The notes beneath the pieces are model-generated. The model was not told the origin of the DNA and did not search any database. It saw only the letters and a program-made list of their open reading frames with translations. A stretch of 33,420 nucleotides of DNA from an uncultured Prevotella sp. (GTDB lineage: Bacteria; Bacteroidota; Bacteroidia; Bacteroidales; Bacteroidaceae), in contig CAMZBS010000014.1 of the NCBI GenBank assembly GCA_947304695.1, positions 1-33,420 of the forward strand. The letters run 5' to 3'. Below, one piece after another: positions 7,192 through 14,854 of the stretch (position 1 is its first letter; each line of letters starts with the position of its first letter). A program made the translations under genes and the position numbers.

Positions 7192-8527
7192 ATATAATGG
7201 GAAGCGATATTCCGCAGATTTTCTGGTACACATCGAGCGCGTAGACATCGGTCATGCCGCTGATGTAGTCTATCACGGCCATCAGACGGGTCTCAAGGTC
7301 GGGACTCTCAATGTCATACTGGCTGCTCACACGGCCTATCAGTTGGCGCGAATAGTAACGGTCGGGATGCTCAATGGCCTCAATCATCAATTCCATCAGA
7401 GTGGCCATGATGCGGTAACCTGACAGTTCCACGTCGAGCACTGGCTTACTCATGTAGATGCGCGACTTTGAGATCTTGGTGCATCGGATGTAGGCATCCC
7501 GCTGTAAAGGAGCAATGTTATCGATGAGCGAGCCTGTGAAACTACCCGAAAGAATCTCGGTTTCATGGTCGACGAACGTCCGCACGCATTCGTTTTCCAG
7601 CTTGCCAATGACACAGGCACGCAGGTATTGAATCTTTTCGTTGTCATCGGTCAGTTGTTCATTGGCTATGCGGTTCAGGATTTTTTGTTGTGTTTCCGCG
7701 TCGAAGAAATTCAGCATCAGCTCGGAAGCCTCTGCAAACGATAGGATTTTAAGCTTGTAGGCATCCTCAAGATCCATGATCTCATAGCAGATGTCATCGG
7801 CAGCTTCGACCAGATAGACCAGTGGATGGCGCGCATAGCGTAGGGGGTGTCCAGGCTCAGAGTGACAGATAATGCCCATTTCATCGGCAATTCGCTGGTA
7901 GGTAGGGGCTTCGCTGCCAAAGAATCCAAACTTGCCTTTCTTGCCTGCAAGCAAAGAAGAGAACGGATATTTCACAATAGAAGCAAGCGTGCTGTAGGTC
8001 ATGACGAACCCACCGGGACGGCGTCCGCAGAACTGGTGGGTCAACAGGCGGAACGCATTGGCGTTTCCTTCAAAATGAGTGATGTCGTTCCAGAACTCAT
8101 CTGAGACTTTCTCCCGCAGGTAGCCGCCCTTACCTTCGGTGAAAAAGGTCTGAATAGCCTTCTCGCCTGAGTGTCCGAAAGGCGGGTTGCCCATGTCGTG
8201 AGCCAAGCAGGCTGTGGCCACTATCTGCCCAATCTCGGCGAACAAAGGGCCGATGGAATCGCTGTTTTTTAACAGAATCTGCTGACTCACATCGTTGCCA
8301 AGCGACATGCCCACACTGGCTACTTCCAGCGAATGGGTCAGGCGGTTATGTACAAAGACGCTTCCCGGAAGGGGAAACACCTGGGTCTTGTTCTGCATGC
8401 GGCGGAAAGGAGCCGAGAAAATCAGACGGTCATAATCACGCTTGAACTCCGTGCGGTCGTCGTGACGCTCCGGATGCCGGTGTTCTTGACCTAACCGGCG
8501 GTTCGAAATCAATTGGTTCCAGTTCAT
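7190..8527 (-). CDS. dgt: Deoxyguanosine triphosphate triphosphohydrolase (dGTPase, HD superfamily)
   Basis: Hydrolyses dGTP (possibly other dNTPs) to the nucleoside plus triphosphate in the cytoplasm, affecting dNTP balance. Residue numbers here count from the first of three consecutive ATGs (8533). Seen: SAPFRRMQNKTQVFPL (40-55), RLTHSLEVA (64-72, metal ligand H67), CLAHDMGNPPFGHSGEKA (109-126, HD pair H112/D113 and H121), and YLVEAADDICYEIMDLEDA (240-258, metal Asp near 246-247). This set defines the dGTPase branch of HD hydrolases. ATGs at 8533, 8530 and 8527 are all possible; 8527 gives the family-typical MNWNQLISNRR, 445 residues. The promoter box ends only 10 bases before it, implying an almost leaderless transcript. 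It diverges from dut, another dNTP-pool enzyme. Confidence 0.92.
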   Translation of the reverse strand: MNWNQLISNRRLGQEHRHPERHDDRTEFKRDYDRLIFSAPFRRMQNKTQVFPLPGSVFVHNRLTHSLEVASVGMSLGNDVSQQILLKNSDSIGPLFAEIGQIVATACLAHDMGNPPFGHSGEKAIQTFFTEGKGGYLREKVSDEFWNDITHFEGNANAFRLLTHQFCGRRPGGFVMTYSTLASIVKYPFSSLLAGKKGKFGFFGSEAPTYQRIADEMGIICHSEPGHPLRYARHPLVYLVEAADDICYEIMDLEDAYKLKILSFAEASELMLNFFDAETQQKILNRIANEQLTDDNEKIQYLRACVIGKLENECVRTFVDHETEILSGSFTGSLIDNIAPLQRDAYIRCTKISKSRIYMSKPVLDVELSGYRIMATLMELMIEAIEHPDRYYSRQLIGRVSSQYDIESPDLETRLMAVIDYISGMTDVYALDVYQKICGISLPII

Positions 8528-8537
8528 CATCATGATG

Positions 8538-8545
8538 CAAAAGTA
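8538..8545 (-). promoter_or_regulatory. -7 promoter box abutting the dgt start
   Basis: The minus strand reads TACTTTTG. Its last base is 5 bases before the first possible ATG and 11 before the likeliest one (8527), so a start site 4-7 bases downstream of the box would leave essentially no 5' leader. Confidence 0.6.
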
Positions 8546-8608
8546 CTACTTTTTCAGCATAAAAACACATTTTAGCATTAAAATTATGGCTATTTCACAA
8601 GAAATCAG

Positions 8609-8616
8609 TACTTTTG
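8609..8616 (+). promoter_or_regulatory. -7 promoter box for the dut operon
   Basis: TACTTTTG matches TAnnTTTG and sits 16 bases before the dut ATG at 8633. The wider context CAGTACTTTTGCAC is the same as at the acyl-CoA synthetase promoter (14822-14835). I see no clear -33 TTG. Confidence 0.65.
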
Positions 8617-8632
8617 CACATTATATATAAAT

Positions 8633-9073
8633 ATGGAAATGAAAATCAATGTAGTCAACCGTGGTCATCAGCCTTTGCCTGCCTATGCCACAGAACAAAG
8701 TGCAGGCATGGACTTGAGGGCCAATATCGACCAGCCCGTCGTGCTCCGTCCCATGGAACGGAGGCTCATTCCCACCGGATTGCACATCGCATTGCCGCAA
8801 GGCTACGAGGCACAGGTGCGCCCTCGGAGCGGTCTTGCATTGAAACATGGCATCACCGTGCTCAATGCACCAGGCACCATCGATGCCGACTACCGTGGTG
8901 AAGTGGGAGTCGTGCTCATCAATCTGTCACAGGAAGACTTTGTGGTCAACGACGGAGAACGCATTGCACAAATGGTTATCGCACGCTACGAAAAGGCTGA
9001 GCTCATCGAGGTTGAGTGCCTTGATGAGACGGAACGCGGCGAAGGAGGCTATGGCCACACAGGAGTGAAATAA
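8633..9073 (+). CDS. dut: dUTP pyrophosphatase (dUTPase)
   Basis: Converts dUTP to dUMP and pyrophosphate, keeping uracil out of DNA and supplying dUMP for thymidylate synthesis. The 146-residue trimeric-type enzyme shows all five motifs in order: SAGMDLRA (23-30), RPRSGLAL (63-70), [13 protein letters not shown] (78-90, catalytic Asp84 and stacking Tyr87), [10 protein letters not shown] (108-117) and the flexible C-terminal [10 protein letters not shown] (135-144). An alternative start at 8639 (MKINVV) would remove two residues. It heads an operon: the TPR gene starts 19 bases after its stop, followed by a DUF4292 lipoprotein and an EnvC-like protein. Confidence 0.97.
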   Translation: MEMKINVVNRGHQPLPAYATEQSAGMDLRANIDQPVVLRPMERRLIPTGLHIALPQGYEAQVRPRSGLALKHGITVLNAPGTIDADYRGEVGVVLINLSQEDFVVNDGERIAQMVIARYEKAELIEVECLDETERGEGGYGHTGVK

Positions 9074-9092
9074 GAAGAAGAACGGACTCGGC

Positions 9093-10796
9093 ATGAAGCA
9101 GCGACGACTGATAGTCACATTGTTTTTCAGCCTGGCCCTGTTTGCTGTGCAGGCAGACGACCAGGAGCGAAACAGGAAGTACGACGTGTATTTCCTCGAT
9201 GCCATGTTACAACGACAGAAAGGGAACCACGACGCTGCCTTCGACCAGCTGTCACGATGCATTGAGATTCGTCCCGATGGGGCAGAATCCTATTTCTTCC
9301 TGGCTCAGTACTATGCGGAAATGAAGCAGGACGACAAGGCTTTGGCGTTCTACAAGCAGGCATACGACCTCAACCCTGACAATGCCACCTACATAGAGAC
9401 GCTGGCTCAGGCTTATATCGCAATGGAGCAATGGGATCAGGCAATCGAAGTGGTGCAACGTCTCTATGAGCTGGACAAGGGAAGGCAGGACATGCTCGAC
9501 ATGCTCTACCGCCTGCATCTACAGCAGCGGGACTTTGAGAAGGCAGTGACTGTGCTGGACCAAATGGAACAGATCGACGGAAAGAGCGAGCGGCTGTCGC
9601 TGGCCAAGAGCGGTCTTTTCATGCAGATGGAACAGAGAGATAAGGCTATCAGCGAGGTAAAAGCCCTCTCCGAACAGTATCCTAACGACCTGAACTACCG
9701 TACGCTTTATGCCAATGCACTCATCATGGACGACCGTACTGAGGAAGCAAAGGACGTGTTGTTGCAGGTGCTGGCCGAGGAACCGTCAAACTACCGTGCA
9801 CAACTGGCCATGCGCAGCTACTATTTGGGCATCCGGGACACATTGCGGGCCGATTCACTCACCCGGAGTCTGCTACTGAACAGCAATACCAGCTTTGAAG
9901 ATAAGGTGGGACTGATGCGTCAGGAGATAGGACACAGTGAGTCGCAGGGCGGCGACAGCACGCAAGTATTGGCTCTCTTCCGTGAAATGTTGGCTCAGCC
10001 GGATGCCAGTGCAGACCTGGCTGAGTTCTGTGCAGCCTACATGAACCTGAAGAAGATGCCCCGCGACAGTGTCTGTCAGATGCTGTTGCGCGCTCTTCAG
10101 ATTGCACCTGACCACGCTTCAGCCCGACTTCAGTTGGTGCAGTATGCCTGGGAGGATGAAGACGATGCTCAGGTCATCAGTCTCTGTCAGGCAGCTCGCC
10201 AGTATAATCCCGATGAAATGGCCTTTTATTACTATCAAGGCATGGCTTTCTACCGTCAGGATGACCATGACCGTGCCCTGGAAGCTTTCCAGAATGGCAT
10301 CAGTGTCATTACAAACGAAAGCAATCCGGCCATTGTGTCGGACTTCTATGCTGTCATGGGCGACCTCCTTCATCAGAAAGGCAGGCAGAAGGAAGCTTTT
10401 GCCGCCTATGATTCTTGTTTGCAATGGAAGGACGATAACATCGGATGTCTAAACAACTATGCTTATTATCTGAGTGAACTTGGCCTTCAGCTGGACCGTG
10501 CTGAGGAAATGAGCTACAAGACAATCAAGGCAGAGCCAAAGAACGCCACTTATCTTGATACATACGCATGGATCCTGTTCATGCAGAAACGTTATGGAGA
10601 AGCACGTATCTATATTGATCAGGCTCTACAAAACGATTCTGCCCTGAGTGGTGTAGTGCTTGAACATGCAGGCGACATCTACGCCATGAACGGAGATCTG
10701 GAGACTGCCTTGGGATACTGGCAACAGGCACTGACTGACCAACCAGGGAGAAAGATCCTCATGAGGAAAATAAAACGAAAAAAATACATAAGATGA
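9093..10796 (+). CDS. Exported tetratricopeptide-repeat protein
   Basis: A 567-residue protein with an N-terminal signal peptide (hydrophobic IVTLFFSLALFAVQA, likely cleavage after A at about residue 21) and TPR helices along most of its length. The clearest repeats are at about 30-62, 63-100, 101-135, 375-410 and 480-560, with the Tyr/Ala/Pro pattern ending in blocks such as ALAFYKQAYDLNPDNA. There is no lipobox, so it is probably periplasmic. TPR proteins are scaffolds; no catalytic motif is seen and no specific partner can be named. Its stop overlaps the start of the DUF4292 lipoprotein as ATGA, and the operon also holds an EnvC-like activator, suggesting an envelope role by context only. 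Confidence 0.85.
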   Translation: MKQRRLIVTLFFSLALFAVQADDQERNRKYDVYFLDAMLQRQKGNHDAAFDQLSRCIEIRPDGAESYFFLAQYYAEMKQDDKALAFYKQAYDLNPDNATYIETLAQAYIAMEQWDQAIEVVQRLYELDKGRQDMLDMLYRLHLQQRDFEKAVTVLDQMEQIDGKSERLSLAKSGLFMQMEQRDKAISEVKALSEQYPNDLNYRTLYANALIMDDRTEEAKDVLLQVLAEEPSNYRAQLAMRSYYLGIRDTLRADSLTRSLLLNSNTSFEDKVGLMRQEIGHSESQGGDSTQVLALFREMLAQPDASADLAEFCAAYMNLKKMPRDSVCQMLLRALQIAPDHASARLQLVQYAWEDEDDAQVISLCQAARQYNPDEMAFYYYQGMAFYRQDDHDRALEAFQNGISVITNESNPAIVSDFYAVMGDLLHQKGRQKEAFAAYDSCLQWKDDNIGCLNNYAYYLSELGLQLDRAEEMSYKTIKAEPKNATYLDTYAWILFMQKRYGEARIYIDQALQNDSALSGVVLEHAGDIYAMNGDLETALGYWQQALTDQPGRKILMRKIKRKKYIR

Positions 10797-11659
10797 TGAA
10801 ACTATCGAGCATTGTAAGACTGGCTGCACTGGCCGTCACGCTGAGTTTGGTGTCGTGTGGCACACATAAGAAAGCCACCAATGAGAATGAAGAGACTTCA
10901 CCCGAGAAGGAAAAGAACGCTCTCATACAGTCGGACTTCTTGAAGAAAGTCCTTGAGACGGCTGCAACGAGAACGATTGTTGTCTCGTCGAAGCTCAAGT
11001 TTACCGTTGAAATGGGCGCACAGAAGCTCAGACTCACCGGAAACCTGCGTATGAAGCGCGATGACGTGATACGCTTACAGCTCATGGCATTCGGTTTTGT
11101 GGAAGCAGGACGACTGGAGTTCACCAAGGACTATGTGCTGATCATGGACCGTATCAACAAGCAGTATTTGCAGGTTCCTTATAAGTATGTGGACTTCCTG
11201 CGCAATAGCAACATCGATTTCTACACTTTGCAGGCTTTGTTCTGGAACGAGCTGTTCATTCCCGGCATCTCGGAGATGAAGGACTCAGACCTTCCCAACT
11301 TCGACACTAACATGGGCGGTGATGAAGCCATCATCTATCTTGACCGAGGAAAAATCAACTACAGCTGGCTGGCTAACGAAAAGACAGGTCGTATCAAGAT
11401 GACCAACATCATGTATCGTGACCCCGTTTCGGGCAACGCCCAGCTGAACTGGGACTACGACGGTTACAGTCCTCTGAACGGAAAGTTGTTTCCTGACAAC
11501 ATGATTGTAACCCTGACGTTGCCCCAAAAAGAAGTAAAGTGCGAAATCAAACTCACTTATCTGGGTTCAGATCCTAACTGGGAACCGCGCACCAAGGTGT
11601 CAGACAAATACCGCAAGGTGGAAATAGACGAAATACTGCAACGCTTCATGAATCTTTAG
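10793..11659 (+). CDS. DUF4292 family lipoprotein
   Basis: A 288-residue lipoprotein: signal peptide with lipobox LVSC (Cys22 from the first ATG; an alternative ATG follows directly at 10796). After a short charged linker comes a mostly beta-strand domain with short strands such as LRLTGNLRMKRDDVIRLQLM and YVLIMDRINKQYLQVPYKYV. This layout fits DUF4292, a Bacteroidota-restricted family; the beta-rich form recalls the LolA/LolB lipoprotein-carrier fold, but that is my inference and was not tested. It is translationally coupled to the TPR gene (ATGATGA overlap) and followed after 15 bases by the EnvC-like gene. Confidence 0.8.
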   Translation: MMKLSSIVRLAALAVTLSLVSCGTHKKATNENEETSPEKEKNALIQSDFLKKVLETAATRTIVVSSKLKFTVEMGAQKLRLTGNLRMKRDDVIRLQLMAFGFVEAGRLEFTKDYVLIMDRINKQYLQVPYKYVDFLRNSNIDFYTLQALFWNELFIPGISEMKDSDLPNFDTNMGGDEAIIYLDRGKINYSWLANEKTGRIKMTNIMYRDPVSGNAQLNWDYDGYSPLNGKLFPDNMIVTLTLPQKEVKCEIKLTYLGSDPNWEPRTKVSDKYRKVEIDEILQRFMNL

Positions 11660-11674
11660 TATTTTCCTTTAGAC

Positions 11675-13306
11675 ATGAAGAAAGCTGCCATTCTGCTTCT
11701 CTTACTGGTATCTTGCTTTTCTGTCAGTGCCCAGAAAAGCAAGACTACTGGTCAGCGTAAGGCTACAACTACGGTCAGACAGACCACCAAGAAGCAGACA
11801 ACCTCATCGAAACAACAGAAGACAAGCCAGAAGAAAACGACTAAGAGTCAGCCTTCCTCGGCCAAGAAGAAGAGTACTACTGCCCAGAAGCAGCAGCCCA
11901 CCGTCTCAGGACTGCGTGCCCAAAAGGAGAAAGTGGCCAAGGAACGTGCTACCAACGTGAAGCGCAAGGCCGAACTGGAGCGCAATGTGAAGCGAGGACT
12001 GGAGAATCTCATGACGCTCGATACTGAGATTGCCCGTCAGCGTAAGGTCATCGACACCATCCGCCATGACATTTCATCGCTCAGCGACCATATCGCCATG
12101 CTCGACAACCAGCTCGTTGTGCTTGGACAGGAACTCGACGAGCGCCGCAACCGCTACATGCAGTCCATGCGCTACATGCACCGCAACCGTTCCATCCAGA
12201 ACCAACTGATGTTCATTTTCAGTGCCGACAACTTCAATCAGATGTACCGTCGCATGCGTTTCTCGCGCGAGTATGCCACCTTCCAGAAGGCACAGGGCGA
12301 GGCTGTGAAATCCAAGCAGCAACAGGTGACGCAGAAGAAAGAAGAACTTTTCAGTGCCAAGCAGCAGAAGAACCAATTGCTTTCACGTGGAGAACAGGAA
12401 AAACGCACTCTGGAAGGCAAGCAGACTGAGCAGAAGACGCAGGTAGACCAGCTGAAGAAACAGCAGAAGACCGTGCAAATGCTGATTGAGAAGCAGCAGA
12501 AGGAAGAGGCTGACCTGAACGCCCGTATTGACAAGCTCATTGCCGAAGAGATTGCCCGCGAGAATGCCCGTCGCGAGGCTGAAGCCCGTAAGAAGGCCGC
12601 TGCCGAGGCTGCCAAGAAGCGTGCTGAGGAACTGGCACGGAAGAGGGCGGCTGCCGAGGCTGCCCGTAAGGAAAACGAGCGGCGCATAGCCGAGGCAAAG
12701 GCACAGGAGGAAAAAGCCAAAGCCGAAGCCCGTGCTGCTGCCTCGAAGGAGGAAAAAGCCGCTGCACGCCGCAAAGCCCAGGAGGCCGAGAACGCCCGAA
12801 AGGCAGCTGAGCGCAAGGCCAAGGAGGAAGCACGGGTGCGCGAACAGGAGATAGACAAGGCGCAAAAGGCCGAAGTTGAATTCTCCACTCCATCCGACGA
12901 CCGCAAACTCAGTGGCGGCTTTGAGTCCAACAAAGGCCGTCTGCCCCTTCCCATTACTGGTGCTTACAGACTGGTGAGAGGCTTTGGCCCCTACACGCCA
13001 GAGGGCACCCATGTGCAACTCGTGAGCAACGGCTGGCATCTGAAAGGCCAGCCGGGCAGCAAAGCCCAGTGCATCTTCGACGGCGAAGTGAGCGGTGTTT
13101 ACTTCGACCGTGGCTCCTACATCGTCACCGTGCGCCACGGCAAGTACATCTCGGCCTACATCAACCTGGCCTCTGTCAATGTGCGGAAGGGCCAGAAAGT
13201 ATCAACCCGCCAGATTCTCGGCTCGCTGGGTGGCGACAACACCTTGCAGTTCCAGCTGCGCAACTGGCGCGATCTGCTCAACCCAAGCCGTTGGTTGGGC
13301 CGATAG
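11675..13306 (+). CDS. EnvC-like murein hydrolase activator with degenerate LytM domain
   Basis: 543 residues. Signal peptide (LLLLLVSCFSVSA, cleavage about residue 19), a Lys/Thr/Gln-rich linker to about 75, coiled coil at about 80-300, an Ala/Glu/Lys-rich helix resembling the TolA stalk at about 285-405, and a C-terminal M23/LytM domain at about 420-543. The domain is recognisable from GAYRLVRGFGPY, DGEVSGVYFDRGSYIVTVRHG and VRKGQKVSTRQILGSLG, but the catalytic metal site is degraded: the C-terminal HxH is replaced by LQFQL and the central HL by NL. It should therefore activate amidases rather than cut peptidoglycan, as EnvC does. It ends the dut operon and faces the convergent M20 gene across 12 bases. 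Confidence 0.88.
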   Translation: MKKAAILLLLLVSCFSVSAQKSKTTGQRKATTTVRQTTKKQTTSSKQQKTSQKKTTKSQPSSAKKKSTTAQKQQPTVSGLRAQKEKVAKERATNVKRKAELERNVKRGLENLMTLDTEIARQRKVIDTIRHDISSLSDHIAMLDNQLVVLGQELDERRNRYMQSMRYMHRNRSIQNQLMFIFSADNFNQMYRRMRFSREYATFQKAQGEAVKSKQQQVTQKKEELFSAKQQKNQLLSRGEQEKRTLEGKQTEQKTQVDQLKKQQKTVQMLIEKQQKEEADLNARIDKLIAEEIARENARREAEARKKAAAEAAKKRAEELARKRAAAEAARKENERRIAEAKAQEEKAKAEARAAASKEEKAAARRKAQEAENARKAAERKAKEEARVREQEIDKAQKAEVEFSTPSDDRKLSGGFESNKGRLPLPITGAYRLVRGFGPYTPEGTHVQLVSNGWHLKGQPGSKAQCIFDGEVSGVYFDRGSYIVTVRHGKYISAYINLASVNVRKGQKVSTRQILGSLGGDNTLQFQLRNWRDLLNPSRWLGR

Positions 13307-13318
13307 AAATAACCCTGA

Positions 13319-14374
13319 TTATAATCCGGAAAGCAGGATGCCGTACTTCTGTATGGCATCCGCTATTTCGTTCAGGCCGATGAACTCGTCGGCTGAGTGA
13401 CTGCGGCTGCTCTGGCCGGGTCCCAGTTTGAACGAAGGGAAGGACATCAGTGCCTGGTCTGAAAGAGTGGGCGAGCCGAAAGGCACCATGCCCATGTCCA
13501 TACATCTTTTAATAAGGGGGTGAGTCTGGTCGATGCTCGATGAATGCAGGCGGAAGGAGCGTGCCTTCAGTTCGCATTTCTTCATGTGCTTCTTCAAAAA
13601 CTCAAACACATATTCATTCTGGTAGAACTCGTTGGTGCGCACGTCGATGATGAAGTGCAGCAAGTCGGGCACCACGTTGTGCTGCGTGCCAGCCTCAACT
13701 ACGGTGACCGTCATCTTCGTCGGCCCCAGGAACGGACTCTCTTTTCTGAAACGGTAGTCGCGCAGCCACACCAGGTCGTCGAGTGCCTCATAGATAGCAT
13801 TCACTCCTTCGTTCCTAGCCGCATGGCCACTAACGCCATGGGCATAGCCATCGATGACCATCAGTCCCTTTTCTGCCACGGCCGGTTGCATGCCCGTAGG
13901 CTCGCCTACGATGGCCACATCAATCTTAGGCAGCAGGGGCAGTGCGCGCACAATTCCGTCCTTGCCCGACACTTCCTCCTCACAAGAGGCCAGGTAGACA
14001 AGATTATAGGTGGAGAGTGGCGACTGGCAGCAGATGCGGAACACCTGCAACAGCGACACCAGTCCGCCGCCGCAGTCGTTCGACCCCAGTCCGTACAAAC
14101 GTCCGTCCTCCTGCGCTGGCAGGAAAGGATTGCGCGTCCAGGATGCCACTGGCTTCACCGTGTCGATGTGCGCATTGAGCAGCAGCGTTGGCCTTTCGGG
14201 GTTGAACCCCGGTGCAATCGCCCAGATGTTATTGCCCTCGCGCAGTGGTTCCAGTCCCCAATTTGCCATCCTGTCATACAGCAGGTCGGCAGCAGCCGTC
14301 TCCTCACGGCTCACGCTGGGGATGGCGATGAGTTCGCTGAGCAGGCCGACGGCGTCGTTCACATATTTATCCAT
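13319..14374 (-). CDS. M20 metallo-deacylase of the ArgE type
   Basis: 351 residues of a zinc-dependent M20 peptidase/deacylase. Ligands are visible in order: His69 and Asp71 in LLNAHIDTV, bridging Asp100 in GLGSNDCGGG, catalytic Glu132/133 in SCEEEVSG, Glu158 in VGEPTG, the dimerisation-domain His in VSGHAAR, and the last ligand His326 in SRSHSADEFI. The best match is N-acetylornithine deacetylase (ArgE). In Bacteroides arginine synthesis uses N-succinylated intermediates, so the substrate may be N-succinyl- or N-acetyl-citrulline; sequence alone does not decide. ATG at 14374 is the first real ATG in the frame; an upstream TTG at 14386 lies inside the promoter box. No other arginine gene is in the window. 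Confidence 0.85.
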   Translation of the reverse strand: MDKYVNDAVGLLSELIAIPSVSREETAAADLLYDRMANWGLEPLREGNNIWAIAPGFNPERPTLLLNAHIDTVKPVASWTRNPFLPAQEDGRLYGLGSNDCGGGLVSLLQVFRICCQSPLSTYNLVYLASCEEEVSGKDGIVRALPLLPKIDVAIVGEPTGMQPAVAEKGLMVIDGYAHGVSGHAARNEGVNAIYEALDDLVWLRDYRFRKESPFLGPTKMTVTVVEAGTQHNVVPDLLHFIIDVRTNEFYQNEYVFEFLKKHMKKCELKARSFRLHSSSIDQTHPLIKRCMDMGMVPFGSPTLSDQALMSFPSFKLGPGQSSRSHSADEFIGLNEIADAIQKYGILLSGL

Positions 14375-14383
14375 AACTGCTGG

Positions 14384-14391
14384 CAAAGGTA
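14384..14391 (-). promoter_or_regulatory. -7 promoter box close to the M20 gene start
   Basis: The minus strand reads TACCTTTG, matching TAnnTTTG. It ends 9 bases before the ATG at 14374, so the predicted leader is only a few bases, as at dgt. The tail of repeat copy B ends about 10 bases upstream. Confidence 0.55.
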
Positions 14392-14400
14392 TGAAAAAAA

Positions 14401-14619
14401 TGACAAAACTTTCTCATAACTCGCTCAGAATCTTTCAAAAATATTTTAGGGCGGAATTTTCGAGTTTTGCGAGGGTTTCGTAAGATGCTGATTTACAGTC
14501 GCTTCAGAGAAGCGACATACGGGACAAGGTGCTGCTGAAGCTTGGGTGCTGAACAGGTGAGGCTCTGTTTCGTTGCAAGTAAGGCTCAATTGGTGGACAA
14601 CGGAGGCTTTATTGTCGCT
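14401..14619 (-). repeat. Dispersed intergenic repeat, copy B
   Basis: On the minus strand: four 22-bp units (14619-14598, 14597-14576, 14575-14554, 14553-14532), then the hairpin GTCGCTTC-TCT-GAAGCGAC (14516-14498), identical base for base to copy A, then a tail containing CTTACGAAACC and GATTCTGAGCGAGTTATGAG down to 14401. It points toward the M20 gene, as copy A points toward glsA. Confidence 0.85.
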
Positions 14620-14799
14620 CGTCAGAGGATGGTTTTTGCGTAAAAAACTCGATGAAAGCGCACTTTTTTGACTATTTATCATCCAAAAGGCGAACTTTCC
14701 AGGTCAGCTATACTGCCTAGACAAGTGGTTTCAACACCCGATTTATTCTAAAAGCAAAATTATTTTTGTCTTGACAATCGAAATAAAAATGAAAATAAA

Positions 14800-14831
14800 T
14801 TTGGTTTTCTGCATATTTTGCAGTACTTTTG
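14800..14831 (+). promoter_or_regulatory. Promoter of the acyl-CoA synthetase-prfB operon
   Basis: TTTG at 14800-14803 and TACTTTTG at 14824-14831 are 20 bases apart, the best complete -33/-7 pair on the plus strand. The box ends 23 bases before the ATG at 14855. Confidence 0.75.
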
Positions 14832-14854
14832 CACTATCATTTAATAAGGTGTCT

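Larger units (their letters stand above)
14375..14854. other. 480-bp divergent intergenic region between the M20 gene and the acyl-CoA synthetase gene
   Basis: Contains no supported gene. It holds the M20 promoter box (14384-14391), repeat copy B on the minus strand (14401-14619), an uninterpreted AT-rich stretch (14620-14799) and the promoter of the acyl-CoA synthetase gene (14800-14831). Confidence 0.7.

Noticed and set aside
12238..12954. A 238-codon minus-strand frame opposite the EnvC-like gene, rich in Ser, Ala and Phe
   Set aside because: It mirrors the Ala/Glu/Lys-rich coiled-coil codons of the real gene and shows no domain or initiation signal of its own.
13307..13318. A terminator between the convergent EnvC-like and M20 genes
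   Set aside because: Only 12 bases separate the stops and no inverted repeat is visible there.
14375..14386. A TTG start at 14386 for the M20 gene
   Set aside because: It lies inside the TACCTTTG promoter box; the ATG at 14374 gives the usual N-terminus.
14771..14854. An extended N-terminus of the acyl-CoA synthetase
   Set aside because: The extension contains the -33/-7 promoter and encodes a Phe/Cys-rich segment not expected for this cytosolic enzyme.
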